From positions 1 to 64,000 of IMG/VR virus record IMGVR_UViG_3300046171_000162: a stretch of DNA of 64,000 nucleotides. One strand, written 5' to 3'. This DNA comes from a virus. The first letter of the stretch is position 1. Every line of letters begins with the position of its first letter. Below are positions 43,633-50,440 of the stretch, piece after piece. Under the pieces are notes generated by a model. The model saw only the letters and a list, made by a program, of their open reading frames with translations, searched no databases and was not told the DNA's origin. The translations under genes and the position numbers were made by a program.

Positions 43633-44304
43633 ATGTTTAAGTATATTTTGTCAGGTCTGCTCCTCGGAGCAGCTCATGGTATGACTGTGCCCGTAGCAGC
43701 GGAACCCACTAGAGGTTACAACACTATGGATTCTATGGGATGCATGTTGCTGCAAGAGTGTACCGACAATGTTAAACGAGTCACGAGTATTCAAGATTTT
43801 ATCGATCGTTATCCCAACAGCGATTTTTCTGCTGTTGTTAACGAGTTTAATGACATCATCAGTGCCTTTGATAAGATCGGAGTTGGGGTATTTCTAGCAG
43901 ATTCAAAATACTTTCCACCAGGACACCGTGGTGTCTATCATACTGTAGGTAATAACTTCTTCCTGAATGATGCTTTCATGCACCGTCAAGGTGTACTCAT
44001 GAGCGTCACACGTCACGAAGGATGGCATGCAGCACAGGATTGTATGGCAGGGACTATTGAAAACAGTCTGATTGCTATCATCAAACCTGAAGATGCTGTA
44101 CCTATGATCTGGCGTGAACTTGCCGAACGCACCTATCCCAAATCAGCATTGCCTTGGGAAGCAGAAGCAGGTTGGGCAGGTCGCACAGAGGGTATGACTG
44201 CTAGGGCACTAGAAGCATGTGCAACTGGTGAGATGTGGAAAGTTTACCCACCCACACCACTCACAGCGCAATGGCTAAAAGAAAATGGTTACCTTGCAGA
44301 CTAA
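43633..44304 (+). CDS. Exported HExxH protein
   Basis: 223 residues from the ATG preceded by GAGGA. The N-terminus MFKYILSGLLLGAAHGMTVPVAA is a signal peptide with a plausible AxA-type cleavage before EPT. RHEGWHAAQDC holds an HExxH metal motif, so a periplasmic zinc metallopeptidase-like role is likely. It starts a late block that includes holin-like and lysozyme-like genes, so an envelope-degrading or lysis role is possible. Confidence 0.75.
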   Translation: MFKYILSGLLLGAAHGMTVPVAAEPTRGYNTMDSMGCMLLQECTDNVKRVTSIQDFIDRYPNSDFSAVVNEFNDIISAFDKIGVGVFLADSKYFPPGHRGVYHTVGNNFFLNDAFMHRQGVLMSVTRHEGWHAAQDCMAGTIENSLIAIIKPEDAVPMIWRELAERTYPKSALPWEAEAGWAGRTEGMTARALEACATGEMWKVYPPTPLTAQWLKENGYLAD

Positions 44305-44307
44305 ATA
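44301..44307 (+). promoter_or_regulatory. Late promoter CTAAATA
   Basis: Overlaps the stop of the exported protein and lies 24 bases before the holin-like gene. Confidence 0.45.
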
Positions 44308-44330
44308 AAGATGCCTCAACTATTCCAGAC

Positions 44331-44618
44331 ATGGCAGACACTCCTGTAAAGGAAGCGCCAGCGAAGAAGGAAAAGTTTGAATGGGCAGACGAAGGTTTGT
44401 CCGCATTGGTGCGTGTTATTATTCTTGGGTGGTCTGCAGCAATTCTTACACTTAATTATGTAACTGTTCCTGGCATTCCACAAAGACAAATTGATCCGAC
44501 TTTTATAGCCAGCGTTTTTACAACGACTTTAGCTACGTTCGGAGTCCAAGCGTCTAAAAAGAAAGAAGACGACAAAGATAAAAAACGTGAGGAAAAAACA
44601 GATGCAAAAAGTGATTAA
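44331..44618 (+). CDS. Holin-like small membrane protein
   Basis: 95 residues: short charged N-terminus, two membrane segments (LSALVRVIILGWSAAILTL and about FIASVFTTTLATFGV) and a strongly charged C-terminal tail (KKKEDDKDKKREEK). This is the class II holin layout, but many small membrane proteins share it. Start chosen at ATG 44331. Confidence 0.6.
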   Translation: MADTPVKEAPAKKEKFEWADEGLSALVRVIILGWSAAILTLNYVTVPGIPQRQIDPTFIASVFTTTLATFGVQASKKKEDDKDKKREEKTDAKSD

Positions 44619-44838
44619 CGCAGTGGCACTACTGTCGGGACTAGTATCCCTAACAGTAGTTGGCACCACCACATATGTGTACTTGAATAAAGATTCGATT
44701 ACTGAACGTGCCATCGAGAAAGTTACGAAGGCAGCGACTGATGCAGTGACTAAAGCACTGCCAGGTATTGTAGACGGTGCAATGCCTGAAGTACCGAAAC
44801 TCCCAAGTGCTACAGGTGGTGCAATCCCTCTACCCTGA
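44602..44838 (+). CDS. Small membrane protein of unknown function
   Basis: 78 residues from the ATG at 44602 (GTG at 44587 possible). One membrane segment or signal anchor (VINAVALLSGLVSLTVVGTTTYVYL) and an Ala/Pro-rich outside part. It overlaps the holin-like gene and touches the next start by one base. Confidence 0.6.
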   Translation: MQKVINAVALLSGLVSLTVVGTTTYVYLNKDSITERAIEKVTKAATDAVTKALPGIVDGAMPEVPKLPSATGGAIPLP

Positions 44839-45650
44839 TGGATATCCCACAGATTAGTACAGATAGCATCAGGATTCGTGACCTTGACATCGGTCCAATT
44901 AACATTTGGACTGCTCCAGAGGCACGAATCCCTGGTGTTCCTCCCATCTATCCAGTCACCAATCTGATTGGTGTCCCTGTCGTGGACATGCCTGGCTGTG
45001 TGGAGGCACATGAACGTAATGACAACAATCAATTAGAGGTTGACGATCCGAAAGGTGTTAAGGTGTACTGTGATGCAGGCACACCGTCGTTCAATCCTAT
45101 GGATTATAATAGAAGTAAGTTAAAGCTTGAGCGTGAGACTCCAGTGCCACCTATTGGTGCGCCACCAGATAAGAAAGCACCAGAAGCAGAGGCACCACCA
45201 TCAAAGACTCCAGACACAAGTGGAGCAGCATCAGCAACTGTTGAATGTCCTACCCAGAAGCAATTGTCAGAGGAACCTGTTGGTTTCATCTTCGACAGTG
45301 GTAGGAAAGAAGTTACTGGATATAAATTAGTCGGCAATCAATGTATTCGTGAGGTACGTGATGTACCTATCGTTGAACAAGCCATAAATGGATTACCCCC
45401 AACGGGGACCGTAATCACCACTGGGGGTATTGCTGTAGTTGCTACTACATCTGCACTGCTTGCTAAACCTTTTGCAGATATACTTCTGAAGGTGATCAAA
45501 CCTACAGTGAAGAAAGTATTGAAGAAGGTTGCTGCAATCAGAGGAAAGAAACTTAAGGTCCAGTCTGTAGAGGACCGCCGAGCAGAGCAGCGGGATCGGA
45601 ATCAAGCGATTGCAAAACTTCGGTCTGTGAAGGCGAAGACGAAGAAGTAG
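44838..45650 (+). CDS. Pro-rich membrane protein of unknown function
   Basis: 270 residues. A folded-looking first 100 (IGPINIWTAPEARIPGVPPIYPVTNLIGVPVVDMPGC), a Pro/Ala/Lys linker, then a hydrophobic segment near 200 (VITTGGIAVVATTSALLA) and a very basic C-terminus. Its 3' 98 bases are antisense to the end of the - strand gene. Confidence 0.65.
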   Translation: MDIPQISTDSIRIRDLDIGPINIWTAPEARIPGVPPIYPVTNLIGVPVVDMPGCVEAHERNDNNQLEVDDPKGVKVYCDAGTPSFNPMDYNRSKLKLERETPVPPIGAPPDKKAPEAEAPPSKTPDTSGAASATVECPTQKQLSEEPVGFIFDSGRKEVTGYKLVGNQCIREVRDVPIVEQAINGLPPTGTVITTGGIAVVATTSALLAKPFADILLKVIKPTVKKVLKKVAAIRGKKLKVQSVEDRRAEQRDRNQAIAKLRSVKAKTKK

Positions 45651-46323
45651 GAGGGATCTTGTGTCTGTGTGGAACCATGAAGTTCACACCTACTACCTGT
45701 ACATCCTCACATACCTTGGCGTATCTAGTACCAGGAGCGAAGCGAATTCCCTCCTTTAACAATTGTCCACAATTCTTAAGTCTCGCGATCTCAAAATCTA
45801 ATCGCTTGTTAGCAGCGAGTTGACTGTTCAATTGGATCTGTGTTTCTGCTGCTTTCTTACATAGATCCTGTAGTTTTCTATCAGTAGGTGTACTCCACGT
45901 CATAGAGAAACCTAGACCTAAACTATAGTTATCTTTCTGTCCAGTTCTAGTTTTTTTATGGAAGAGGATGTCGCCAGGATTATCAATTATGCCATCCCCC
46001 ATTGGGTTCCCATCTTCATCGAAGGCACCACGAGTATCAGTAATATCATACACAGGGTCATTGTAATATGGTTCCCAAGGTTTAGAAGCTGATGCAGTTC
46101 CTGTTACATAGGGAGTAAAATTACGGGTGGGTCCTTGACACTGGATTCCTCCACCATAAGTATTGGTAATGTAAGGACCTTGTAAAACCTGAATGGCTTG
46201 ATTGGTCACCGAGCCAGAGCTATTTGCTACTGGACTTGCTGTTGCACTTACACCCCCCACAGTCTCGGCATTTACAGGGACAGTTACACTTGCAGCTAGG
46301 GCAGATAGACATAGTGTTTTTAT
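45553..46323 (-). CDS. Exported protein of unknown function, probable ATA start
   Basis: 256 residues if started at ATA (46323-46321), giving IKTLCLSALAASVTVPVNAETVGG, a clean signal peptide ending in NAE. No ATG, GTG or TTG is available near that point; the in-frame ATG at 46485 lies deep in the previous gene. The ATA overlaps the previous stop as ATAA, like the ATGA overlaps elsewhere. The mature part has VLQGPYITNTYGGGIQCQGP and ANKRLDFEIARLKNCG, which I remember from other cyanophages; function unknown. Confidence 0.7.
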   Translation of the reverse strand: MKTLCLSALAASVTVPVNAETVGGVSATASPVANSSGSVTNQAIQVLQGPYITNTYGGGIQCQGPTRNFTPYVTGTASASKPWEPYYNDPVYDITDTRGAFDEDGNPMGDGIIDNPGDILFHKKTRTGQKDNYSLGLGFSMTWSTPTDRKLQDLCKKAAETQIQLNSQLAANKRLDFEIARLKNCGQLLKEGIRFAPGTRYAKVCEDVQVVGVNFMVPHRHKIPPTSSSSPSQTEVLQSLDSDPAALLGGPLQTGP

Positions 46324-46766
46324 TGTGAGAAGATACTTGTTGTGTCTGTGACGCTTGTAACCTCCGTCACCCTTTGGATGATCGTATGGTTTTGTAGTCC
46401 TGGTCCTGAATACGTTTCGGTAAACTGGAACGCTTGACCTGGTGATGTTTGTGTGAAACTTGGTTTTGAACCCACGCCAGTCCATGTTGAATTCACTCCT
46501 TCGATTGATACAGAATTACTAGAAGTGCCAGGGGAAAGATTCCCACTAGCAGATACGCCAGATCCAGTAGCAGAATATTGATATCCTGTACTATAATCCA
46601 TGCTATTGATAGTTTCAGTTATTGTTTGGGTCGTCTCCGTGTGGCTCGTCATTGAGCCCTGTGTGAAGTTTGGGACCACGGGGACCGCCTGGGCAGCGAC
46701 AGCAGTAGTCAAGACTGCCGCCGCACTTGTCACAATAGATGTGATTGTCTTTCCAAAACGGGTCAT
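46320..46766 (-). CDS. Exported Ser/Thr-rich protein
   Basis: 148 residues from the ATG preceded by GAGGA with a good spacing. Signal peptide about 1-30 (SIVTSAAAVLTTAVAAQAVP). The mature part is Ser/Thr/Gly-rich with few charges. Middle gene of three exported proteins on this strand. Confidence 0.7.
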   Translation of the reverse strand: MTRFGKTITSIVTSAAAVLTTAVAAQAVPVVPNFTQGSMTSHTETTQTITETINSMDYSTGYQYSATGSGVSASGNLSPGTSSNSVSIEGVNSTWTGVGSKPSFTQTSPGQAFQFTETYSGPGLQNHTIIQRVTEVTSVTDTTSIFSQ

Positions 46767-46777
46767 TACGGATGTCC

Positions 46778-47272
46778 TCAATCAATTACAGTGACCTCGG
46801 AAACAAATTGTCCCACGCCACTTGTACCAGCTCCACCAGCGGTCACGGTTAGTACACCTGCACTTGTTACAGTACCAGCTAATGTACCAGCAGTACCAGC
46901 AGTGTAGGAAGTAACCGAACCGAAGTTAGGAATTGCGCCTACAGTAGCTGCACTTGTGGGCACAGCATCAGCCTGTGTATATGACTGACTAAATGAGAAC
47001 GCAGCACCTGCTGTGTCTTGAGTAGCAGCAATAGTGCCAGGATTATATACACCAGAGGTGATCGTGCCAACAGAAACTGTGCCTGCTGTGTTACCGTCAG
47101 TAGTATCAATGTTTGAACCAGAGATACTAAATGAGGAACCAATTCTCGTGGCAGTAGAACGTGCTGCGTCTACGTTAAGTTGTACACTCGACGAGTGTTT
47201 AGTAACAAGTCCACCAGCCATAGCAGGTGATGTCATCAGAAGCATTCCAAAAGCTGCAATTGCTTTTTTCAT
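46778..47272 (-). CDS. Exported Ala/Gly/Thr-rich protein
   Basis: 164 residues with signal peptide KKAIAAFGMLLMTSPAMAGG. Mature protein is rich in Ser, Thr, Ala and Gly (SSFSISGSNIDTTDGNTAG), beta-prone, without Cys after the signal. Could be a cell-surface or virion-surface protein. First gene of the - strand operon behind a late promoter. Confidence 0.7.
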   Translation of the reverse strand: MKKAIAAFGMLLMTSPAMAGGLVTKHSSSVQLNVDAARSTATRIGSSFSISGSNIDTTDGNTAGTVSVGTITSGVYNPGTIAATQDTAGAAFSFSQSYTQADAVPTSAATVGAIPNFGSVTSYTAGTAGTLAGTVTSAGVLTVTAGGAGTSGVGQFVSEVTVID

Positions 47273-47296
47273 TTGATCTAAATTTAACCACGTATT

Positions 47297-47303
47297 TATT
47301 TAG
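47297..47303 (-). promoter_or_regulatory. Late promoter CTAAATA for the - strand operon
   Basis: On the - strand the sequence reads CTAAATAAATAC, 25 bases before the first start of the three exported proteins. Confidence 0.6.
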
Positions 47304-47304
47304 C

Positions 47305-47333
47305 TTGACAACCTATGTCAACCGTGATACAAT
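47305..47333 (+). promoter_or_regulatory. Sigma70 promoter
   Basis: TTGACA (47305-47310), 17 bases, TACAAT (47328-47333). It points away from the - strand late promoter and nearly touches it. Confidence 0.75.
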
Positions 47334-47356
47334 TCTGGGCGAGATGCAACTCAACT

Positions 47357-47590
47357 ATGACTGAAGACTGGCGCTACAGTGAAGACCGCATGGATATTAG
47401 ATCAAAGGTGTATGCTCTACTTCTTAAGAAATTTGGATCCGAGCTCAAAGAAGATGGGTCACCTGTCTACAGTCAGAAGAGTATTGTGGAATGCTCCCAC
47501 GACTGGGTGTCACAAGGCAACGTGAGGACAGATGGAATAGTGGCATACTACAAGGCATATTATGCGCCTAGGCATATTGACGTAGCATAG
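47357..47590 (+). CDS. Small protein of unknown function
   Basis: 77 residues from ATG 47357. An in-frame ATG at 47315 would lie between the -35 and -10 boxes of the promoter, so it cannot be on the transcript. Helical, with Trp and Tyr (DWRYSEDRMDIRSKVYALLLKKFG). No family recognised. Confidence 0.65.
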   Translation: MTEDWRYSEDRMDIRSKVYALLLKKFGSELKEDGSPVYSQKSIVECSHDWVSQGNVRTDGIVAYYKAYYAPRHIDVA

Positions 47591-47605
47591 ATACTGTGTT
47601 ACTAT
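47577..47605 (+). promoter_or_regulatory. Probable sigma70 promoter upstream of lysozyme-like gene
   Basis: TTGACG (47577-47582), 17 bases, TACTAT (47600-47605). The same TACTAT -10 occurs at the tmRNA promoter and at 60174. Confidence 0.5.
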
Positions 47606-47619
47606 ACGATGGTTGACGC

Positions 47620-48225
47620 ATGAAACACATGACTATCGCTTCATTGGTTGGTGCTAGTGTCGCCGCCACAGCAGCTCTCGCAGCAGGATTCACCTTCCCA
47701 CCCCAGCAGGTTCCTCCCACAACAGAAGAAGATGTTGTTGAGATACCTGTAATTCCACATGTTCCATCATGGAAGTGTGAAGACTGCACCCCACAAGAAC
47801 AGTATGTCCTCGAACAGCTCCAAGAACACACCCGTATCACTGATCGTAATGCACTTGCTACGATCCTGGGTAACATTAAACAGGAGAGCAAGTTTATTCC
47901 CAACATATGCGAGGGAGGGGCTCGAGTTTCTTACGGGGATTGCTATAGCGGTGGCTATGGTCTTATTCAGTGGACCAGTGTAGGACGTTATAACAATCTC
48001 GGTAACTTCTGTGATAAATACGGCTGTGACCCCAGCAGTCTGGAAGGTCAGACTCGTTACATGATTAACGAGAACATCTTCCAACGCTACCTCCCTGAAT
48101 TTGAGGGCAGTGGTAAAACTGTCCGACAATACATGGTTCCTGCCTACTATTGGTTAGGATGGGGTATCGAAGGTGCTAGGGAGACCTACGCTTATGACTA
48201 CACTCGTCGCTTAACTCTTTCATGA
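47620..48225 (+). CDS. Lysozyme-like protein with N-terminal signal or anchor
   Basis: 201 residues. ALATILGNIKQESKFIPNICEGG and GGYGLIQWTSVGRYNNL match the phage tail lysozyme/lysozyme-2 pattern (GN.ExES, GL.QWt..R), so E in KQES is the likely catalytic acid. The first 25 residues (IASLVGASVAATAALAAGF) form a signal or signal-anchor, as in SAR endolysins. Could be the endolysin or a virion muralytic enzyme. Confidence 0.8.
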   Translation: MKHMTIASLVGASVAATAALAAGFTFPPQQVPPTTEEDVVEIPVIPHVPSWKCEDCTPQEQYVLEQLQEHTRITDRNALATILGNIKQESKFIPNICEGGARVSYGDCYSGGYGLIQWTSVGRYNNLGNFCDKYGCDPSSLEGQTRYMINENIFQRYLPEFEGSGKTVRQYMVPAYYWLGWGIEGARETYAYDYTRRLTLS

Positions 48226-48527
48226 CATATCCAGCACCAAAATATCTCGAAGATGATCCTTGGTTTGGACCTGCTTACTATAGCGAGAAGCAGGAAATTT
48301 TAAAAGCACAATACGATCTCTGTGTAGCAGAAAAACTGCTACTAGCAGAAGAAACCACTGGTGTTCCTAATGATATTCACGAAGTGATGTATCAGATTGC
48401 CACTGGTAGTGGTAAGACAACAGTACAACTGGACCCATTGACTGGACTTGGAGGTGGATCAGAACAGATCCAATCTGCTCCTGGTGGATGGATGTCTGGA
48501 ACAGGAAATCAAGAACTATTTGGTTGA
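48222..48527 (+). CDS. Small protein of unknown function
   Basis: 101 residues; ATGA overlap with the lysozyme-like gene. N-terminal part has Trp/Tyr-rich KYLEDDPWFGPAYYSEKQEIL, the rest is Gly-rich. ATGSGKTT looks like a P-loop but the protein is too short to be an NTPase. Confidence 0.6.
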   Translation: MTYPAPKYLEDDPWFGPAYYSEKQEILKAQYDLCVAEKLLLAEETTGVPNDIHEVMYQIATGSGKTTVQLDPLTGLGGGSEQIQSAPGGWMSGTGNQELFG

Positions 48528-48552
48528 CAACCACTACACTGTATGCTACTAT
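48524..48552 (+). promoter_or_regulatory. Sigma70 promoter of the tmRNA-tRNA cluster
   Basis: TTGACA (48524-48529), 17 bases, TACTAT (48547-48552). Transcription would start near 48559, just ahead of the tmRNA acceptor piece. Confidence 0.75.
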
Positions 48553-48561
48553 ATACAGTGT

Positions 48562-48800
48562 TCAAGAGGTTGCAAAGTCTGTTGTTTTGGACAGGGGTTC
48601 GATTCCCCTCACCTCCACTCATGGGGGTGCCATGGTTTCGACAGGGCAAAAAGGTTGTAATTGTTGACGGAACAAAACCATAGATGCAAACACATCTGAC
48701 TCTGCTGCGAATAACATCGTAGCATTCTCCCGCAGCACCGTTGCTGCCTGAATGGGAGATGGGGGATAAGTTATCCTTCTAATCCAATAACTCTTGGGGG
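48562..48800 (+). ncRNA. ssrA: Circularly permuted two-piece tmRNA
   Basis: Ribosome-rescue RNA. The 3' acceptor piece comes first: T-arm AGGGG-TTCGATT-CCCCT (48593-48609), acceptor strand CACCTCC (48610-48616) and discriminator A. After a 5-base linker the 5' piece begins: GGGGGTG (48623-48629) pairs with CACCTCC over 7 bp, followed by the hallmark GGTTTCGACAGG. The tag frame GCG...TGA (48707-48751) reads ANNIVAFSRSTVAA. This gene order is the permuted form used by cyanobacteria. CCA is not encoded. The 5' and 3' limits given are approximate. Confidence 0.93.
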
Positions 48801-48819
48801 TGCAATGCCCCTTCTTTAT

Positions 48820-48895
48820 GGGCACGTAGCATAATGGATAATGCATCACTCTTCTAAAGTGCCGATTGCTGGTTCGAGTCCAGCCGTGCCTGCCA
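48820..48895 (+). tRNA. tRNA-Arg (anticodon TCT)
   Basis: Acceptor GGGCACG/CGTGCCT (first pair G-U), T-arm GCTGG-TTCGAGT-CCAGC, anticodon loop CTTCTAA. CCA is encoded, and the next tRNA starts at the following base. Reads AGA, a codon common in this phage. Confidence 0.93.
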
Positions 48896-48967
48896 GGGCG
48901 ATTAGCGCAGCGGTAGCGCACCTCCTTTACACGGAGAGGGTCGGGGGTTCGATTCCCTCATCGCCCA
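48896..48967 (+). tRNA. tRNA-Val (anticodon TAC)
   Basis: Acceptor GGGCGAT/ATCGCCC, D-arm with GCGC/GCGC, anticodon stem CCTCC/GGAGA-type with loop TTTACAC, T-loop TTCGATT. CCA is not encoded. Reads GTA. Confidence 0.93.
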
Positions 48968-48983
48968 TAGTATACCTATACTA

Positions 48984-49292
48984 ATGAACAAAGAAAAAGT
49001 AAAAGACCAGCTACATGAGTTGCATTTAGAGCTGGCATACATCAGAGGTATGTTGGAAAATGTTAGTAATCAGATGCAAGAATTGCAACAAATTATTGGA
49101 GAGTCATCCCACCAAAACCAGGTGTTGCGGGTGCCCGAATCTTACGAGCATCCGTGGCACCAACATATCAGGGAAAGATCTGTCTCTTGTGGAGATTGTA
49201 TCGGACCAGAAAGAAAAATCTACACCGAGTCTGTCACCACAAGACTTGGTTTTTCAGGAGGAAAGGCGTCAACGAAAGGTCCGACGCATTGA
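48984..49292 (+). CDS. Possible small coiled-coil protein overlapping the next gene
   Basis: The frame gives 102 residues; the first 45 look like a real amphipathic helix (NKEKVKDQLHELHLELAYIRGML). The remaining part overlaps the zinc-site gene at 49060 in another frame for 233 bases and has no protein-like pattern. It may be a genuine gene with an overlapping tail, or spurious. Confidence 0.4.
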   Translation: MNKEKVKDQLHELHLELAYIRGMLENVSNQMQELQQIIGESSHQNQVLRVPESYEHPWHQHIRERSVSCGDCIGPERKIYTESVTTRLGFSGGKASTKGPTH

Positions 49293-49308
49293 CTTTGAAG
49301 AACGGTAA
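49060..49308 (+). CDS. Small zinc-site protein of unknown function
   Basis: 82 residues. CKNCNK...RCCGCPNL gives two Cys pairs, likely a zinc site; the C-terminus QDLVFQEERRQRKVRRIDFEER is basic and helical. I recall this protein as widely conserved in cyanophages. Function unknown. Confidence 0.7.
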   Translation: MLVIRCKNCNKLLESHPTKTRCCGCPNLTSIRGTNISGKDLSLVEIVSDQKEKSTPSLSPQDLVFQEERRQRKVRRIDFEER

Positions 49309-49326
49309 AATCATTTAACATCAATC

Positions 49327-49977
49327 ATGAAAATTTTTCTCGACACAGCAGACTTCGGTGCTATCATCGAACGTTCTCGTACTGGCATCATTTCTGGCGT
49401 AACAACAAACCCTACGCTTGTTCGCAAGCAAGGTGTACCATACAGAGATCTTATTGCACAGTTGTGTGATGATTCCTTTGGGTTTGAATCTGTATCAGCA
49501 GAAGTTAATGGACACACAGCAGAAGAACTTCTGGAAGATGCCGAGAACTACATTGGTCTAGGTGAAGCAGTCACTATCAAGTTGCCTCTCCACATGGAGG
49601 GTCTGATCGCCTGTAAGGAGTTGTCTGCTCGTGGCGTCAAGACTAACGTGACTCTGTGCTTCTCTGCTGCTCAAGCAGCGGTGACCGCTTTGTCAGGTGC
49701 CACATATGTCTCCCCATTTGTAGGCAGATTGAATGATAATAGTGTCAGTGGCGTGGAACTGATCCGTGCTATCTCTGGTCTCTATTGTACCCAAGGGCAG
49801 AGCACCAAGATCCTTGCTGCCAGTTTGAGAGATGTCCACCATGTCTCCCGTTGCCTGCTGTATGGTGCTAACGTAGTCACGTTGCCTGTATCAGTATTTG
49901 ACAAAATGTACAACCACGTTCTAACTGACGCTGGTCTAAATATTTTTGAACAAGATTTCGCCCAACTTTCTAAATGA
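49327..49977 (+). CDS. talC: Transaldolase-like TalC
   Basis: 216-residue fructose-6-phosphate aldolase/transaldolase family enzyme. MKIFLDTADFGAI, SGVTTNPTLV, VTIKLPLHMEG (active-site Lys) and FVGRLND are hallmark stretches. Cyanophage TalC is thought to shift host carbon flow to the pentose phosphate pathway. ATGA overlap with the glutaredoxin gene. Confidence 0.96.
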   Translation: MKIFLDTADFGAIIERSRTGIISGVTTNPTLVRKQGVPYRDLIAQLCDDSFGFESVSAEVNGHTAEELLEDAENYIGLGEAVTIKLPLHMEGLIACKELSARGVKTNVTLCFSAAQAAVTALSGATYVSPFVGRLNDNSVSGVELIRAISGLYCTQGQSTKILAASLRDVHHVSRCLLYGANVVTLPVSVFDKMYNHVLTDAGLNIFEQDFAQLSK

Positions 49978-50219
49978 CATACACCATCTATTCAAAGCAC
50001 GGTTGTCCTTTTTGTGAGCAAATCAAATTGCTTTTTGAATTGAATGAGTTTAGGTTTGTTGAGTATAGACTAGGTAGAGACTTCACTGGCAGTGAGTTCT
50101 ATGATCAGTTTGGTGTTGGATCTACCTTTCCTCAAATCTTGATGGGTGAAAAGGCACTTGGTGGATGTACAGAAACTATCAAGTATCTTCAAGAACAAAA
50201 CATTTGTTGTAACGTATGA
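49974..50219 (+). CDS. Glutaredoxin
   Basis: 81 residues with N-terminal CPFC and the TFPQILMGEKALGG cis-Pro/GG region of glutaredoxins. It could reduce NrdAB. Overlaps both neighbours as ATGA. Confidence 0.9.
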   Translation: MTYTIYSKHGCPFCEQIKLLFELNEFRFVEYRLGRDFTGSEFYDQFGVGSTFPQILMGEKALGGCTETIKYLQEQNICCNV

Positions 50220-50440
50220 AACAAGTAGAAGAAATGCGTGAGGTTAGTGAGGAAGAATTCCAAGCTAACTTCGATGCTTACATGGATCTCATTGAGAACC
50301 AGGGTGAGCACTTCCTAGTCCGTCGCTCGGACGGCAGTGCAGTCATCGCAGCACCGATCACAGAAGAGATCGAACCACTGCTTGACATTATGCCTGAATT
50401 GCCCTATGATGATGACGTTCCTGGAGACCCCTCCTTCTAA
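50216..50440 (+). CDS. Phd/YefM-like small protein
   Basis: 74 residues. VSEEEFQANFDAYMDLIENQGEHFLVRRSDGSAVIAAPI resembles the N-terminal domain of Phd/YefM antitoxins. No toxin gene is visible next to it. A solitary antitoxin-like regulator or host-toxin neutraliser is possible. Confidence 0.6.
   Translation: MKQVEEMREVSEEEFQANFDAYMDLIENQGEHFLVRRSDGSAVIAAPITEEIEPLLDIMPELPYDDDVPGDPSF

Noticed and set aside
46324-46485. ATG at 46485 (- strand) as start of the exported protein
   Set aside because: It would add 54 residues that are an out-of-frame reading of the upstream exported gene and would bury the signal peptide.
47315-47356. ATG 47315 as gene start
   Set aside because: It lies in the spacer between TTGACA and TACAAT of the promoter, so it would not be transcribed from it.
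48222-48527. P-loop NTPase call based on ATGSGKTT
   Set aside because: The protein has 101 residues and no Walker B or other NTPase motif.
48619-48921. 100-residue frame on the - strand across the tmRNA and tRNAs
   Set aside because: It is only the complement of well-defined RNA genes and has no protein-like pattern.
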